From contig JAAESX010000349.1 in the NCBI GenBank assembly GCA_024228935.1, positions 1-64,000 on the forward strand: DNA of 64,000 nt, written 5' to 3'. Every line of letters starts with the position of its first letter. The first letter of the stretch is position 1. Under the pieces are notes generated by a model, which was not told where the DNA came from, searched no databases, and saw nothing but the letters and a program-made list of their open reading frames with translations. The stretch comes from Pseudomonadota bacterium. GTDB taxonomy: Bacteria; Myxococcota_A; UBA796; CAJQPC01. Shown in pieces: positions 57,073 through 64,000 of the stretch. The position numbers and the translations under genes are program-made.

Positions 57073-57693
57073 ATGACCGAGCAGCAAGACAGCCAGATGG
57101 ATGAGCGTAGCCAGCGGATCATCGCGGCTGCCATCGAGATGGCGGAGAAGGATGGGTACGACGCGGTTCGCTTGCGCGATCTCGCTGCCCAGGCGGGTGT
57201 AGCGCTCGGAACCGTGTACCGGAGGTTCTCCTGCAAGGAGGACATCCTGGCGGCGGCGCTCGATCAGCAGGTCTCGCAGATGCGGGACATGATGCAGAAC
57301 ACCCAGTGGCCTGGGGACACGCCCGAGCAGCGACTGAACAGCTTCTTCTCGCGGGCGACCCACACGCTGGCGCTTCGGCCCAAACTGGCCGGGGCGATGC
57401 TGCGGACGGTGGCCAGCGGGGTGCCTGAGCTCTCCGAGAAGGTGACCCGCTACCACGGCCGCATGACCGAGATCATCCTGGGCGTGTACCGCGGCGCGTG
57501 GTCGGACGAGCTGCCGAGTGAGCAGGAGCGCATCCTCGCGGAGCTGCTGCAGAATGTCTGGTTCGCCGCCCTGGTCGGATGGACCGGCGGGCTGCACGAG
57601 CCGGAGTACGTCGTGACGCAGATCGAGAACGCGACACGGATGCTCCTGGCGGGCCTCCCAGCCCCCGAAGACCCCGAACAGCCAACACAGTGA
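57073..57693 (+). CDS. kstR: TetR-family repressor, KstR-like
   Basis: A protein of 206 residues from the ATG at 57073; a GTG two codons earlier is also possible. The N-terminal TetR HTH is RIIAAAIEMAEKDGYDAVRLRDLAAQAGVALGTVYRRFSCKEDILAAALDQQ in outline, with the recognition helix at about residues 40-55. The remainder follows KstR: QRLNSFFSRATHTLALRPKLAGAML and a C-terminal NVWFAALVGWTGGLH. KstR of mycobacteria is released from DNA by steroid CoA thioesters. The regulator gene is itself preceded by a KstR-type operator and lies in the middle of twelve such sites, which strongly supports the assignment. No second TetR such as KstR2 is in the window. Confidence 0.85.
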   Translation: MTEQQDSQMDERSQRIIAAAIEMAEKDGYDAVRLRDLAAQAGVALGTVYRRFSCKEDILAAALDQQVSQMRDMMQNTQWPGDTPEQRLNSFFSRATHTLALRPKLAGAMLRTVASGVPELSEKVTRYHGRMTEIILGVYRGAWSDELPSEQERILAELLQNVWFAALVGWTGGLHEPEYVVTQIENATRMLLAGLPAPEDPEQPTQ

Positions 57694-57700
57694 GGATGCG

Positions 57701-58654
57701 ATGAGCGAGCGGTTCCCCTTCGGCTTGCCGACGGGCTGGTTCCAGGTCGGGTACAGCCACGAGCTGGAGGTCGGGCAGGTCGTCCCGCTTCGCTACTTCG
57801 CGAGCGATCTCGTGATGTTCAGGACATCTGACGGCGTCGCGCACGTCCTGGACGCGCACTGTCCTCACCTCGGCGCGCACCTGGGGCACGGCGGACGGAT
57901 CGAGGACGACAAGCTGGTCTGTCCGTTCCACGCCTGGGAGTTCCGCGGAGACGGCACGTGCGACACCATCCCGTACGCGACCAAGAAGCCGCGGAACTGC
58001 GACCTGTCCCACTGGACCGTGGCCGAGCTCAACGGCCTCATCATGTGCTGGTACGACCGCAACGGCGCGGCCCCCCACTGGGAGCTCCCCACCGTCGAGG
58101 AGTACGCCAGCGAGGACTGGACCGACTACCGCACGCGTCGGTGGGTCGTGAAGACCTGCAACCAGGAGCTCGCGGAGAACCAGGTCGACTCGGCCCACTT
58201 CCACTACCTGCACGGCAGCGCGTTCATCCCGGAGTGCAGCAGCAAGCCCCACGAGCACATGCTGCACAGCACCTCGACGACCGGCATGACGACGCCGAGT
58301 GGTGTGGTCAAGGGCCTCATCGACGTGCACACGTACGGGTTCGGCTTCACGACGACGCGGTTCACCGGCCTGGTCGAGACGATGCTGGTCAGCAGCGCCA
58401 CACCCATCGACACCGACCACACCGAGCTTTGGTTCGCGTTCTCGGTGCGCAAGATCGGCAAGGGCATCACGGGAGGCGTTGGCAAGGCCTTCATGATGGA
58501 GATCCAGCGCCAGCTCGAACAGGACATCCCGGTCTGGGAGAACAAGGTCTATCTGAACCGCCCCGTCCTCTGTGACGGCGACGGCCCCATCGGGGTGTTC
58601 CGGACCTGGGCTCGCCAGTTCTACCCGGAGCTCGACCAGCGGGCGGCGAAGTAG
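57701..58654 (+). CDS. Rieske non-haem iron oxygenase, second KshA-like protein
   Basis: A protein of 317 residues. Rieske ligands are Cys54-x-His56 and Cys74-x-x-His77; the mononuclear site shows Asp163, His166 and His171 in the NQVDSAHFHYLH pattern. The organisation matches the Rieske gene at 4886, including CPHLGAH, CWYDRNG and the C-terminal RTWARQFYPE. It is an independent paralogue with only moderate similarity to the other. Possible roles are a second 9-alpha-hydroxylase or a different sterol oxygenase/desaturase. The gene follows kstR by 7 nt and precedes the aldehyde dehydrogenase by 2 nt. Confidence 0.75.
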   Translation: MSERFPFGLPTGWFQVGYSHELEVGQVVPLRYFASDLVMFRTSDGVAHVLDAHCPHLGAHLGHGGRIEDDKLVCPFHAWEFRGDGTCDTIPYATKKPRNCDLSHWTVAELNGLIMCWYDRNGAAPHWELPTVEEYASEDWTDYRTRRWVVKTCNQELAENQVDSAHFHYLHGSAFIPECSSKPHEHMLHSTSTTGMTTPSGVVKGLIDVHTYGFGFTTTRFTGLVETMLVSSATPIDTDHTELWFAFSVRKIGKGITGGVGKAFMMEIQRQLEQDIPVWENKVYLNRPVLCDGDGPIGVFRTWARQFYPELDQRAAK

Positions 58655-58656
58655 TC

Positions 58657-60156
58657 GTGGCGTGGCTCGAGCCCATCGAGCTCGACGGGCGGCGTGGCTA
58701 CCGGGTGAGACCCCCTGGTGGCGACGAGACGCTCCGCGAGTTCCCCGTCGCGACCAAGGCGGACGTCGCTGCGGCCATCGCCCGTGCCCGCCAGGCGGCG
58801 GTCTCGTGGAACGCGACCCCCGTGCGCGAGCGCGTGGCCATCGTCGACCGGGCGGTGGAGGTGCTGGTCGAGAACCAGGAGAAGTACGTCGACGTCATCT
58901 CGGGAGAGACCGGGCGCAGCACGGTCGAGACACAGTTCATGTCGATCTTCGCGGCGTGCGATGCGATGAACTACTACGCGCGCCGGGCCGCATCCGTGCT
59001 GGGTGACGAGTCGGTCAGCCTGCACCTGCTGAAGATCAAGAAGGCCACCGTCGCGTACCACCCGCTGGGTGTCGTCGGCATCATCACGCCCTGGAACGGC
59101 CCCTTCCAGCTGTCCATGAACCCCACGGTCCAGGCGCTGCTCGCCGGAAACTGTGTGCTGTTGAAGCCCAGCGAGGTCACCCCCGGGTGCGGCGAGCTCG
59201 TCGGGGAGATCTTCCGCGAGGCCGGGCTGCCCGAGGGCGTCCTGCAGGTCCTGCTCGGAGACGGTGAGACGGGCGCCGCGTTGGTCTCCGGTGGCGTGGA
59301 CAAGATCAGCTTCACCGGGAGCGTTGCGACGGGACGCAAGATCGGTGCGGCCTGCGGAGAGCAGCTCATCCCCTGCACGCTCGAGCTGGGCGGGAAGGAC
59401 CCGGCGGTGGTGCTCGAGGACGCCGACCTGGACCGAGCGGTCCGAGGGGTGACGTTCGCCGGCCTGATGAACGCCGGCCAGTTCTGTGCGGGGACCGAGC
59501 GCGTATATGTCGTCGAGTCCGTCGCGGACGAGTTCATCGACAAGCTGACCGAGCACATGCAGGGCCTGCGGCTCGGCGACGACATCGGGCCGTGTATCAG
59601 CCAGGCCCAGCTCGCCATCGTGAAGCGGCATGTCGACGGGGCGGTCCTGGACGGGGCCGTCCTGCGGTGCGGTGGCGAGGTCGAGGGGCCCTACTTCCAG
59701 CCGACCGTACTGACCCAGGTCACCCACGAGATGGCGGTCATGTCCGAAGAGACGTTCGGCCCGGTCCTGCCGGTCATGATCGTCGACGACGCCGAGCACG
59801 CCGTCCGCATGGCCAACGACACCCGATACGGACTGGGTGCGACGGTCTGGACGAAGAACAAGGCGCGGGGCGAGGCGCTGGCCCGCCGCATCAAGGCCGG
59901 CAGCGTGTGTGTGAACGACTCGGTCATCACATACGGCGTCCTCGAGGTCCCGTTCGGCGGGCGAGGGGACTCGGGCGTGGGCGCGGTGAACGGCGCGCAC
60001 GCGCTGCGCGGCTGGTCCTTCGCGCAGCCCATCCTGACCGACCGCCTCGGCCAGAAAGACGAACAGCACTGGTACCCCTACACCCAGGAGACCGCGGACG
60101 GCCTGAAGAAGGCCATCAAGGTCCTGTGGGGTTCGGCGCTGAGGAGGCTCCTGTGA
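58657..60156 (+). CDS. NAD(P)-dependent aldehyde dehydrogenase
   Basis: A protein of 499 residues from a GTG at 58657. ALDH motifs are GIITPWNGPFQLSMNP, FTGSVATGRKIG, the general base Glu in TLELGGKDPAVV and the nucleophile Cys in NAGQFCAGTERVY. The C-terminal SVCVNDSVITYGVLEVPFGGRGDSGVG ends the catalytic domain. It would oxidise an aldehyde from sterol side-chain or ring metabolism to the acid. The extra C-terminal 40 residues are helical and Lys-rich. The gene is in the kstR operon and overlaps the next by GTGA. Confidence 0.83.
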   Translation: MAWLEPIELDGRRGYRVRPPGGDETLREFPVATKADVAAAIARARQAAVSWNATPVRERVAIVDRAVEVLVENQEKYVDVISGETGRSTVETQFMSIFAACDAMNYYARRAASVLGDESVSLHLLKIKKATVAYHPLGVVGIITPWNGPFQLSMNPTVQALLAGNCVLLKPSEVTPGCGELVGEIFREAGLPEGVLQVLLGDGETGAALVSGGVDKISFTGSVATGRKIGAACGEQLIPCTLELGGKDPAVVLEDADLDRAVRGVTFAGLMNAGQFCAGTERVYVVESVADEFIDKLTEHMQGLRLGDDIGPCISQAQLAIVKRHVDGAVLDGAVLRCGGEVEGPYFQPTVLTQVTHEMAVMSEETFGPVLPVMIVDDAEHAVRMANDTRYGLGATVWTKNKARGEALARRIKAGSVCVNDSVITYGVLEVPFGGRGDSGVGAVNGAHALRGWSFAQPILTDRLGQKDEQHWYPYTQETADGLKKAIKVLWGSALRRLL

Positions 60157-61379
60157 TCGCGCTCCCGCCCATTCCCGAGCTCCAGACGCGTGTCCGGACC
60201 GCTCGTGGCGTCACCCGCTCGGCCGACGAGGCCGAGACCCGAGTCAAGGTGGACGCCATCTGGTCCGGCGTCGAGCAGCTGTACGAGAGCGGGCTCTACC
60301 CGGCCATCGGTCTCAACATCCGCCATCGCGGGGAGGTCATCCTCGACCGGACCATCGGGCACGTCGACAACCCGCCCGAGGGGGAAGCCGGCGCTGTCGC
60401 GACGCCCCAGGACACGCTCTTCGGGCTGTTCTCGGCCAGCAAGCTGTTGACGGCGCTCCTGGTGCACGCGCTGCACGAAGACGGCCTGCTCCACGTCGAC
60501 GACTTCGTGTGCTCGCACCTCCCGGGCTTCGAGCGACACGGCAAGCACGGCATCCGCATCCGGCACCTGCTCTCCCACACCGCGGGCATCCCCGACATGC
60601 CGGCCGACATCGACGCCGAAGCGGTGATCGAGTCGGGCGCGCTCGACGTCGAGGACCTGTTCGACCTGCGCCCCCAGTCCGCCCCCGGGCGTCGCAACGC
60701 GTACCACGCGGTCACGGCTTTCCAGCTCCTGGCGGGGATCTGTGAGCGGGCCAGTGGAGTCGAGCTGCGCGAGCTCGCCCGTAGGCGGCTGTTGGCCCCG
60801 CTCGGGTTCGAGCACATGTGCTACGGCGTGGGCGCCCAGGACTACGGCCGCGTCGCGAAGCACTACCGGACCGGTCCGCCCATCGCGCCGATGATGAAGC
60901 GCATCTTCGAGCGCTCGATCGGCATCGACGTCGACCGCGCCGTCGAGCTCAGCAACTCGGAGAAGTTCCTCTCCAGCGTCATCCCGTCGGCCAACGTCTG
61001 CACGACCGGCCGGGAGATGACCCGTTTCCTCCAGCTTCTGCTGAACGGCGGCGAGCTCGACGGCACGCGGGTGCTCCGGCCCGAGACCATCGCTCGGGCC
61101 ACCACCGCCTCGACCGGCGTGCAGCTCGACGGCACGTTCGGGTTCCCGATGCGGTACTCGCTCGGGATGATGATGGGTGGGAACCGGTTCTCGCTGTTCG
61201 GGCTCACGACCCGCGGCGCGTTCGGGCACCTGGGCTTCAGCAACGTCGTGGTCTACGGCGACCCGAGCCGCGACCTGGCGGTGAGCTTCCTGAACACCGG
61301 CAAGCCAATGCTCGCGCCCGGAATGGTGCGTTGGTACTGGGTCTTGCAGCAGATCGCGCTCGCCGTCCCCCGGAAGTAG
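60153..61379 (+). CDS. Serine hydrolase of the beta-lactamase/esterase family
   Basis: A protein of 408 residues from a GTG overlapping the ALDH stop. The active-site Ser-x-x-Lys is Ser94-Ala-Ser-Lys97 in FGLFSASKLLTALLVHAL. A Tyr in RRNAYHAVTAFQLLAGI is the probable base, and HLLSHTAGIPDMPADI matches this family. There is no signal peptide, so it acts in the cytoplasm. Family members are esterases, transesterases or D-peptidases. A steroid ester or CoA ester is possible given the operon, but unproven. A 3-nt gap separates it from the next FadE gene. Confidence 0.78.
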   Translation: MIALPPIPELQTRVRTARGVTRSADEAETRVKVDAIWSGVEQLYESGLYPAIGLNIRHRGEVILDRTIGHVDNPPEGEAGAVATPQDTLFGLFSASKLLTALLVHALHEDGLLHVDDFVCSHLPGFERHGKHGIRIRHLLSHTAGIPDMPADIDAEAVIESGALDVEDLFDLRPQSAPGRRNAYHAVTAFQLLAGICERASGVELRELARRRLLAPLGFEHMCYGVGAQDYGRVAKHYRTGPPIAPMMKRIFERSIGIDVDRAVELSNSEKFLSSVIPSANVCTTGREMTRFLQLLLNGGELDGTRVLRPETIARATTASTGVQLDGTFGFPMRYSLGMMMGGNRFSLFGLTTRGAFGHLGFSNVVVYGDPSRDLAVSFLNTGKPMLAPGMVRWYWVLQQIALAVPRK

Positions 61380-61382
61380 ACG

Positions 61383-62570
61383 ATGTCCCGAGACCTGATC
61401 CGGGCGTGGATCGAAGAGAACGCCCCCGCCTCGCTCCGCGGCACCGCCAGCACGCCCTTCCAGGGGTACTGGGGTGGCAACTCGGAGTTCATGAGCGCCG
61501 ACCAGCGGCTGTGGTTCGAGCGCTGCCTCGAGCGCGGCTGGACCGCGCCGAAGTGGCCCGTCGAGTACGGCGGCGGCGGTATGTCCGTCGAAGAGCACCG
61601 GACCTGGACCGAGGAGCTGCAGCGGCTGCGCATGCCGCTCCCGCTCGTGGGCATCGGGCTGACCATGATCGGTCCCATCCTGCTCGAGGCCGGCTCCGAG
61701 GCCCAGAAGGCCGAGCACCTGCCGCCCATCATCCGGGGCGAGCTCCGCTGGTGCCAGGGCTACAGCGAGCCCGAGGCCGGCAGCGACCTGGCCTCGCTCG
61801 TCTGCTCGACTCGCTTCGAGGGCGACGAGATCATCGTCAACGGCCAGAAGATCTGGACGAGCCATGCCGAGGTCTCGGACTGGATCTTCTGCCTCGTCCG
61901 CACGGACACCTCGACCAAGCACGGCGGCATCAGCTTTCTGCTCATCGACATGACCTCGCCGGGCATCACCACGCGGACCATCGAGCTCATCAGCGGGGCG
62001 TCGCCGTTCTGCGAGGTCTTCCTCGACGACGTCCGTGTCCCGGCCAGCAACCTTGTCGGCGAGGTGAACAAGGGCTGGGGCGTGGCCAAGGCGCTGCTTC
62101 GGCACGAGCGCGGCATGGTCGGAGAGTCCATCGCGGCCGGTGGTGCCCGGCTGCCGGTGCTGCAGCGCTGGACGCTGCGCGACGCGGCCATCGAGCGCAT
62201 CGGGCTGGTGGACGGTCGGCTGGCCGACCCGCTCCTGCGCGACCGCATCGCCCAGGCCGAGATGGACCAGGAGTGCATGCGCCTGACCGTGAAGCGGGCC
62301 AACGACAAGCTGAAGGCGGGGGACAACCCGGGCGCCGAGACCTCGATCCTGAAGATCGCGGGCACCGAGCTGAACCAGCGACGCTGGGACATCGGCATGG
62401 CCATCGCCGGGCCGGATGGGCTTGGCTGGGAAGGCGACGACTACACCGACATCGATCGTGGTCTGGCGAGGCAGTGGCTGCGTTCTCGGGGCAACTCCAT
62501 CGAGGGCGGCACCAACGAGATTCAGCGGAACATCGTCGCGCGGCACGTGCTGGGGCTCCCGAAGCAATGA
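61383..62570 (+). CDS. Acyl-CoA dehydrogenase, catalytic-type subunit of the third FadE pair
   Basis: A protein of 395 residues. The body reads LERGWTAPKWPVEYGGGG, CQGYSEPEAGSDLASLVC, GDEIIVNGQKIWTSHAEVSDWIFCL and the C-terminal NSIEGGTNEIQRNIVARHVLGLPK, giving a full ACAD with FAD-binding end. The ATG follows the serine hydrolase by 3 nt. It pairs with the short ACAD encoded next (ATGA overlap). The pair may correspond to FadE26/27 (ChsE4-ChsE5), which handles the longest side chain, but this cannot be settled here. Confidence 0.8.
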   Translation: MSRDLIRAWIEENAPASLRGTASTPFQGYWGGNSEFMSADQRLWFERCLERGWTAPKWPVEYGGGGMSVEEHRTWTEELQRLRMPLPLVGIGLTMIGPILLEAGSEAQKAEHLPPIIRGELRWCQGYSEPEAGSDLASLVCSTRFEGDEIIVNGQKIWTSHAEVSDWIFCLVRTDTSTKHGGISFLLIDMTSPGITTRTIELISGASPFCEVFLDDVRVPASNLVGEVNKGWGVAKALLRHERGMVGESIAAGGARLPVLQRWTLRDAAIERIGLVDGRLADPLLRDRIAQAEMDQECMRLTVKRANDKLKAGDNPGAETSILKIAGTELNQRRWDIGMAIAGPDGLGWEGDDYTDIDRGLARQWLRSRGNSIEGGTNEIQRNIVARHVLGLPKQ

Positions 62571-63481
62571 ACGAGAACGCTCCCCTGTTGAGGACCGAGG
62601 ACGAGGTCGCGCTGGCCGAGAGCGCGCGCGAGGTGGTCGAGTCCGTCTGCCCGCGCTCGGCGTCACGTGCGCTGATCGAGGGCTACGAGCCGGGCCGCGA
62701 GCTGTGGGCACAGGCCGCCGAGCTCGGCTGGACGTCCATCCTGCTGTCCGGGGACGACGGGGGCCTGGAGATGGGCCTTCCGGCCGTCTGCGCGGTGATG
62801 GAGGAGCTCGGTCGAACGCTGGCGCCCAGTCCGATGTTGAGCGTCGTGCTGGCCGGGCATGCCGCCCCGGAGCGGACGCTGGAAGGCGAGGTCATCGCCG
62901 TGGTGGAGCCGGTCACCCTCGACGCCCAGATGGCCAGCGCGTTCCTGTGCGCCGGGCGGCTCTACGAGCGAGACGAGGTGGACATCCGGCCGCTGCGTCG
63001 GCTGGACGGACGAGATGCGGCGGTGGTCGTGCCGACCGGCGAGGGGACGCCGTGCGCAGCGGAACCGGACCGGGACGGCGCGACGGTGGCGCTGTGCGCC
63101 GAGATGCTCGGCGGGATGACGGCCGCGTTGGACCTGACGCTCGAGTACCTGAAGACTCGTCGGCAGTTCGACAAGCCCATCGGCGCGTTCCAGACGCTCC
63201 AGCACCGCGCGGTCGACCTCTTCATCGAGGTTCAGCTCGCTCGGGGAGCGGTGATGAACGCGGCGCTGCACCCGACGCCGGCGAACGTGTCGCTCGCCAA
63301 GGCCCGCTGCAACGACGCCTTCCTGGCGGTCTGCCACGAGGGGATCCAGCTGCACGGCGGCATCGGCATGACGGCCGAGCACGACCTCGGCCTGTTCGTG
63401 AAGCGCGCTCGGGTCTGTGAGCACACGCTCGGCCACTCGGCGTTCCACCGGGACCGGTGGGCGGTCAGTCGGGGCTACTGA
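62567..63481 (+). CDS. Acyl-CoA dehydrogenase-like companion subunit of the third FadE pair
   Basis: A protein of 304 residues from an ATG overlapping the previous stop. It has the short-ACAD layout with a reduced middle: LRTEDEVALAESAREVVESV at the start, then LEYLKTRRQFDKPIGAFQTLQHRAVDLFIEV and LHGGIGMTAEHDLGLFVKRARV at the end. As in the other pairs, the C-terminal domain is kept and the beta domain is shortened. It is the last gene of the kstR operon. The last 17 nt overlap the convergent small gene at 63465. Confidence 0.77.
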   Translation: MNENAPLLRTEDEVALAESAREVVESVCPRSASRALIEGYEPGRELWAQAAELGWTSILLSGDDGGLEMGLPAVCAVMEELGRTLAPSPMLSVVLAGHAAPERTLEGEVIAVVEPVTLDAQMASAFLCAGRLYERDEVDIRPLRRLDGRDAAVVVPTGEGTPCAAEPDRDGATVALCAEMLGGMTAALDLTLEYLKTRRQFDKPIGAFQTLQHRAVDLFIEVQLARGAVMNAALHPTPANVSLAKARCNDAFLAVCHEGIQLHGGIGMTAEHDLGLFVKRARVCEHTLGHSAFHRDRWAVSRGY

Positions 63482-63875
63482 GCAGGGCGTTGCTGCGTCG
63501 GATGGCGTCCGCGATGCCCTCGAGCGCCCCCGTCGAGCTCGGCACGCCCCCGGCCATCAGGCCGCCGGCGGTGAGCGCGGCGGCGACGCCCAGGATGTGC
63601 CCCCAGCTCGTTCGTCTCGGCTCGCCTAGCGCCTCCAGGTCGTCGAGCGTGAGAGCCCCGCGTCGCAGCAGCTCGTGCACGATGGCGGGCGGGTGGGCCC
63701 TGACGGAGGGCAGCGCCTGCATCCCGATCCGGGACACCCGGTCGGCGTAGAGCGCGCTCAGGTCCACGCTCGCGTCGCCTGCGGCCTGGTACAGGCTGCG
63801 GACCTCGTCCGGGGTCGGTGGCGTCAGTCGGCGTCGGTTGACCGTGAGCCAGCGGGTGACGTCGCGCGTGCCCAT
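63465..63875 (-). CDS. Small hypothetical membrane protein
   Basis: A protein of 136 residues, not recognised. It is helical, begins MGTRDVTRWLTVNRRRL, and carries one hydrophobic segment (SWGHILGVAAALTAGGLMAGGV, about residues 90-111) that could span the membrane. The ATG has no strong ribosome binding site. It converges on the FadE gene with a 17-nt overlap and has no KstR operator. The following gene on the same strand is a fragment. Confidence 0.5.
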   Translation of the reverse strand: MGTRDVTRWLTVNRRRLTPPTPDEVRSLYQAAGDASVDLSALYADRVSRIGMQALPSVRAHPPAIVHELLRRGALTLDDLEALGEPRRTSWGHILGVAAALTAGGLMAGGVPSSTGALEGIADAIRRSNALLSSPD

Positions 63876-63884
63876 GCGCTGAGG

Positions 63885-64000
63885 CTACGCGACTTCGGAG
63901 AGGCCCGTGGCCTGCCGGAGCCAGCGCTCCGCCGCTGGAGGGATGACCAGGAACTTCGTCAGCGCCAGCGCTCGCCGGTGCCGGGGGCGACCTGGACCGA
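63885..64000 (-). CDS. C-terminal fragment of an unidentified protein (cut by window edge)
   Basis: Only the end of a minus-strand frame is visible. It closes RRALALTKFLVIPPAAERWL and a short tail before TAG at 63885-63887, 9 nt upstream of the small membrane-protein gene on the same strand. The text looks like a real amphipathic C-terminus (helix followed by a tail), but no family can be assigned. The frame is open to the window edge. Confidence 0.35.
   Translation of the reverse strand, partial: GPGRPRHRRALALTKFLVIPPAAERWLRQATGLSEVA

Noticed and set aside
60078..62711. An 877-codon minus-strand frame opposite the serine hydrolase and FadE genes
   Set aside because: The sense strand carries intact SxxK and ACAD motifs; the antisense text is repetitive Arg/Gly/Val/Leu without a family.
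1..64000. rRNA and tRNA genes
   Set aside because: No stretch with conserved rRNA motifs or cloverleaf-forming sequences with T-loop GTTCRAAYC was noticed; only a search tool could fully exclude a small tRNA.

Overview
This is a GC-rich, densely packed bacterial segment dominated by a steroid (cholesterol or related sterol) catabolic gene cluster. Almost every gene from about 3250 to 63480 belongs to a family known from the actinobacterial cholesterol pathway: KstD-like dehydrogenases, KshA-like Rieske oxygenases, HsaA/HsaC/HsaD, EchA20-IpdA-IpdB-IpdC, FadD3, IpdF, FadD19, EchA19, paired FadE acyl-CoA dehydrogenases, a P450, an alpha-methylacyl-CoA racemase and a KstR-type TetR repressor. Lineage is inferred, not proven. 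Separate cofG and cofH genes (actinobacteria usually carry a fused FbiC), outer-membrane-style lipoproteins and an FbiB-like tail missing from cofE argue against a standard actinobacterium. A Myxococcota-like or other Gram-negative lineage that acquired or shares the pathway fits best.

The cluster is organised around twelve copies of a 14-bp palindrome of the form TAGAAC-NN-GTTCTA, or a near variant ending in TTTCA. All twelve match the published KstR consensus TNNAACNNGTTNNA. They always occur as pairs, in six intergenic regions (8081-8123, 17315-17352, 36450-36487, 42745-42781, 54225-54266, 57014-57062). Five of the six pairs lie between divergent operons. This defines eleven putative KstR-controlled transcription units, inside which genes mostly overlap by 1-8 nt.

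Layout. 1-85: start of an IS630-like transposase. 179-3243: a lipoprotein and two damaged genes, outside the regulon. 3253-8062 (minus): KstD, SRPBCC, Rieske, KstD-like. 8156-11829 (plus): amidohydrolase, hsaA, hsaC, hsaD (ring A/B opening). 11845-15170: unrelated genes (TrmJ-like methyltransferase, SAM methyltransferase, GH5 lipoprotein, CBS protein). 15174-17296 (minus): SDR and fadD3. 17370-32811 (plus): a 16-gene operon for rings C/D and beta-oxidation. 32822-33052: an imperfect 51-bp tandem repeat. 33084-36431 (minus): thiolase and FadB-like protein. 36480-41831 (plus): racemase, SRPBCC, an F420-dependent oxidoreductase, F420:NADP reductase and cofE-cofD-cofC. 41856-42689 (minus): hydrolase. 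42799-46093 (plus): P450, cofG, cofH. 46066-54195 (minus): ten side-chain genes from SCP2 and OB-fold/thiolase pairs to fadD19 and fadE28/29. 54264-56988 (minus): echA19, CoA ligase, SRPBCC. 57073-63481 (plus): kstR, a second Rieske oxygenase, aldehyde dehydrogenase, serine hydrolase and another FadE pair. 63465-64000: a small membrane protein and the end of an unidentified gene.

The most striking feature is that the set cofC, cofD, cofE, cofG and cofH, plus an F420:NADP reductase and an F420-dependent luciferase-like enzyme, lies inside two operons with these operators. The sequence therefore predicts that cofactor F420 synthesis is co-induced with steroid breakdown. No rRNA, tRNA or CRISPR array was seen.
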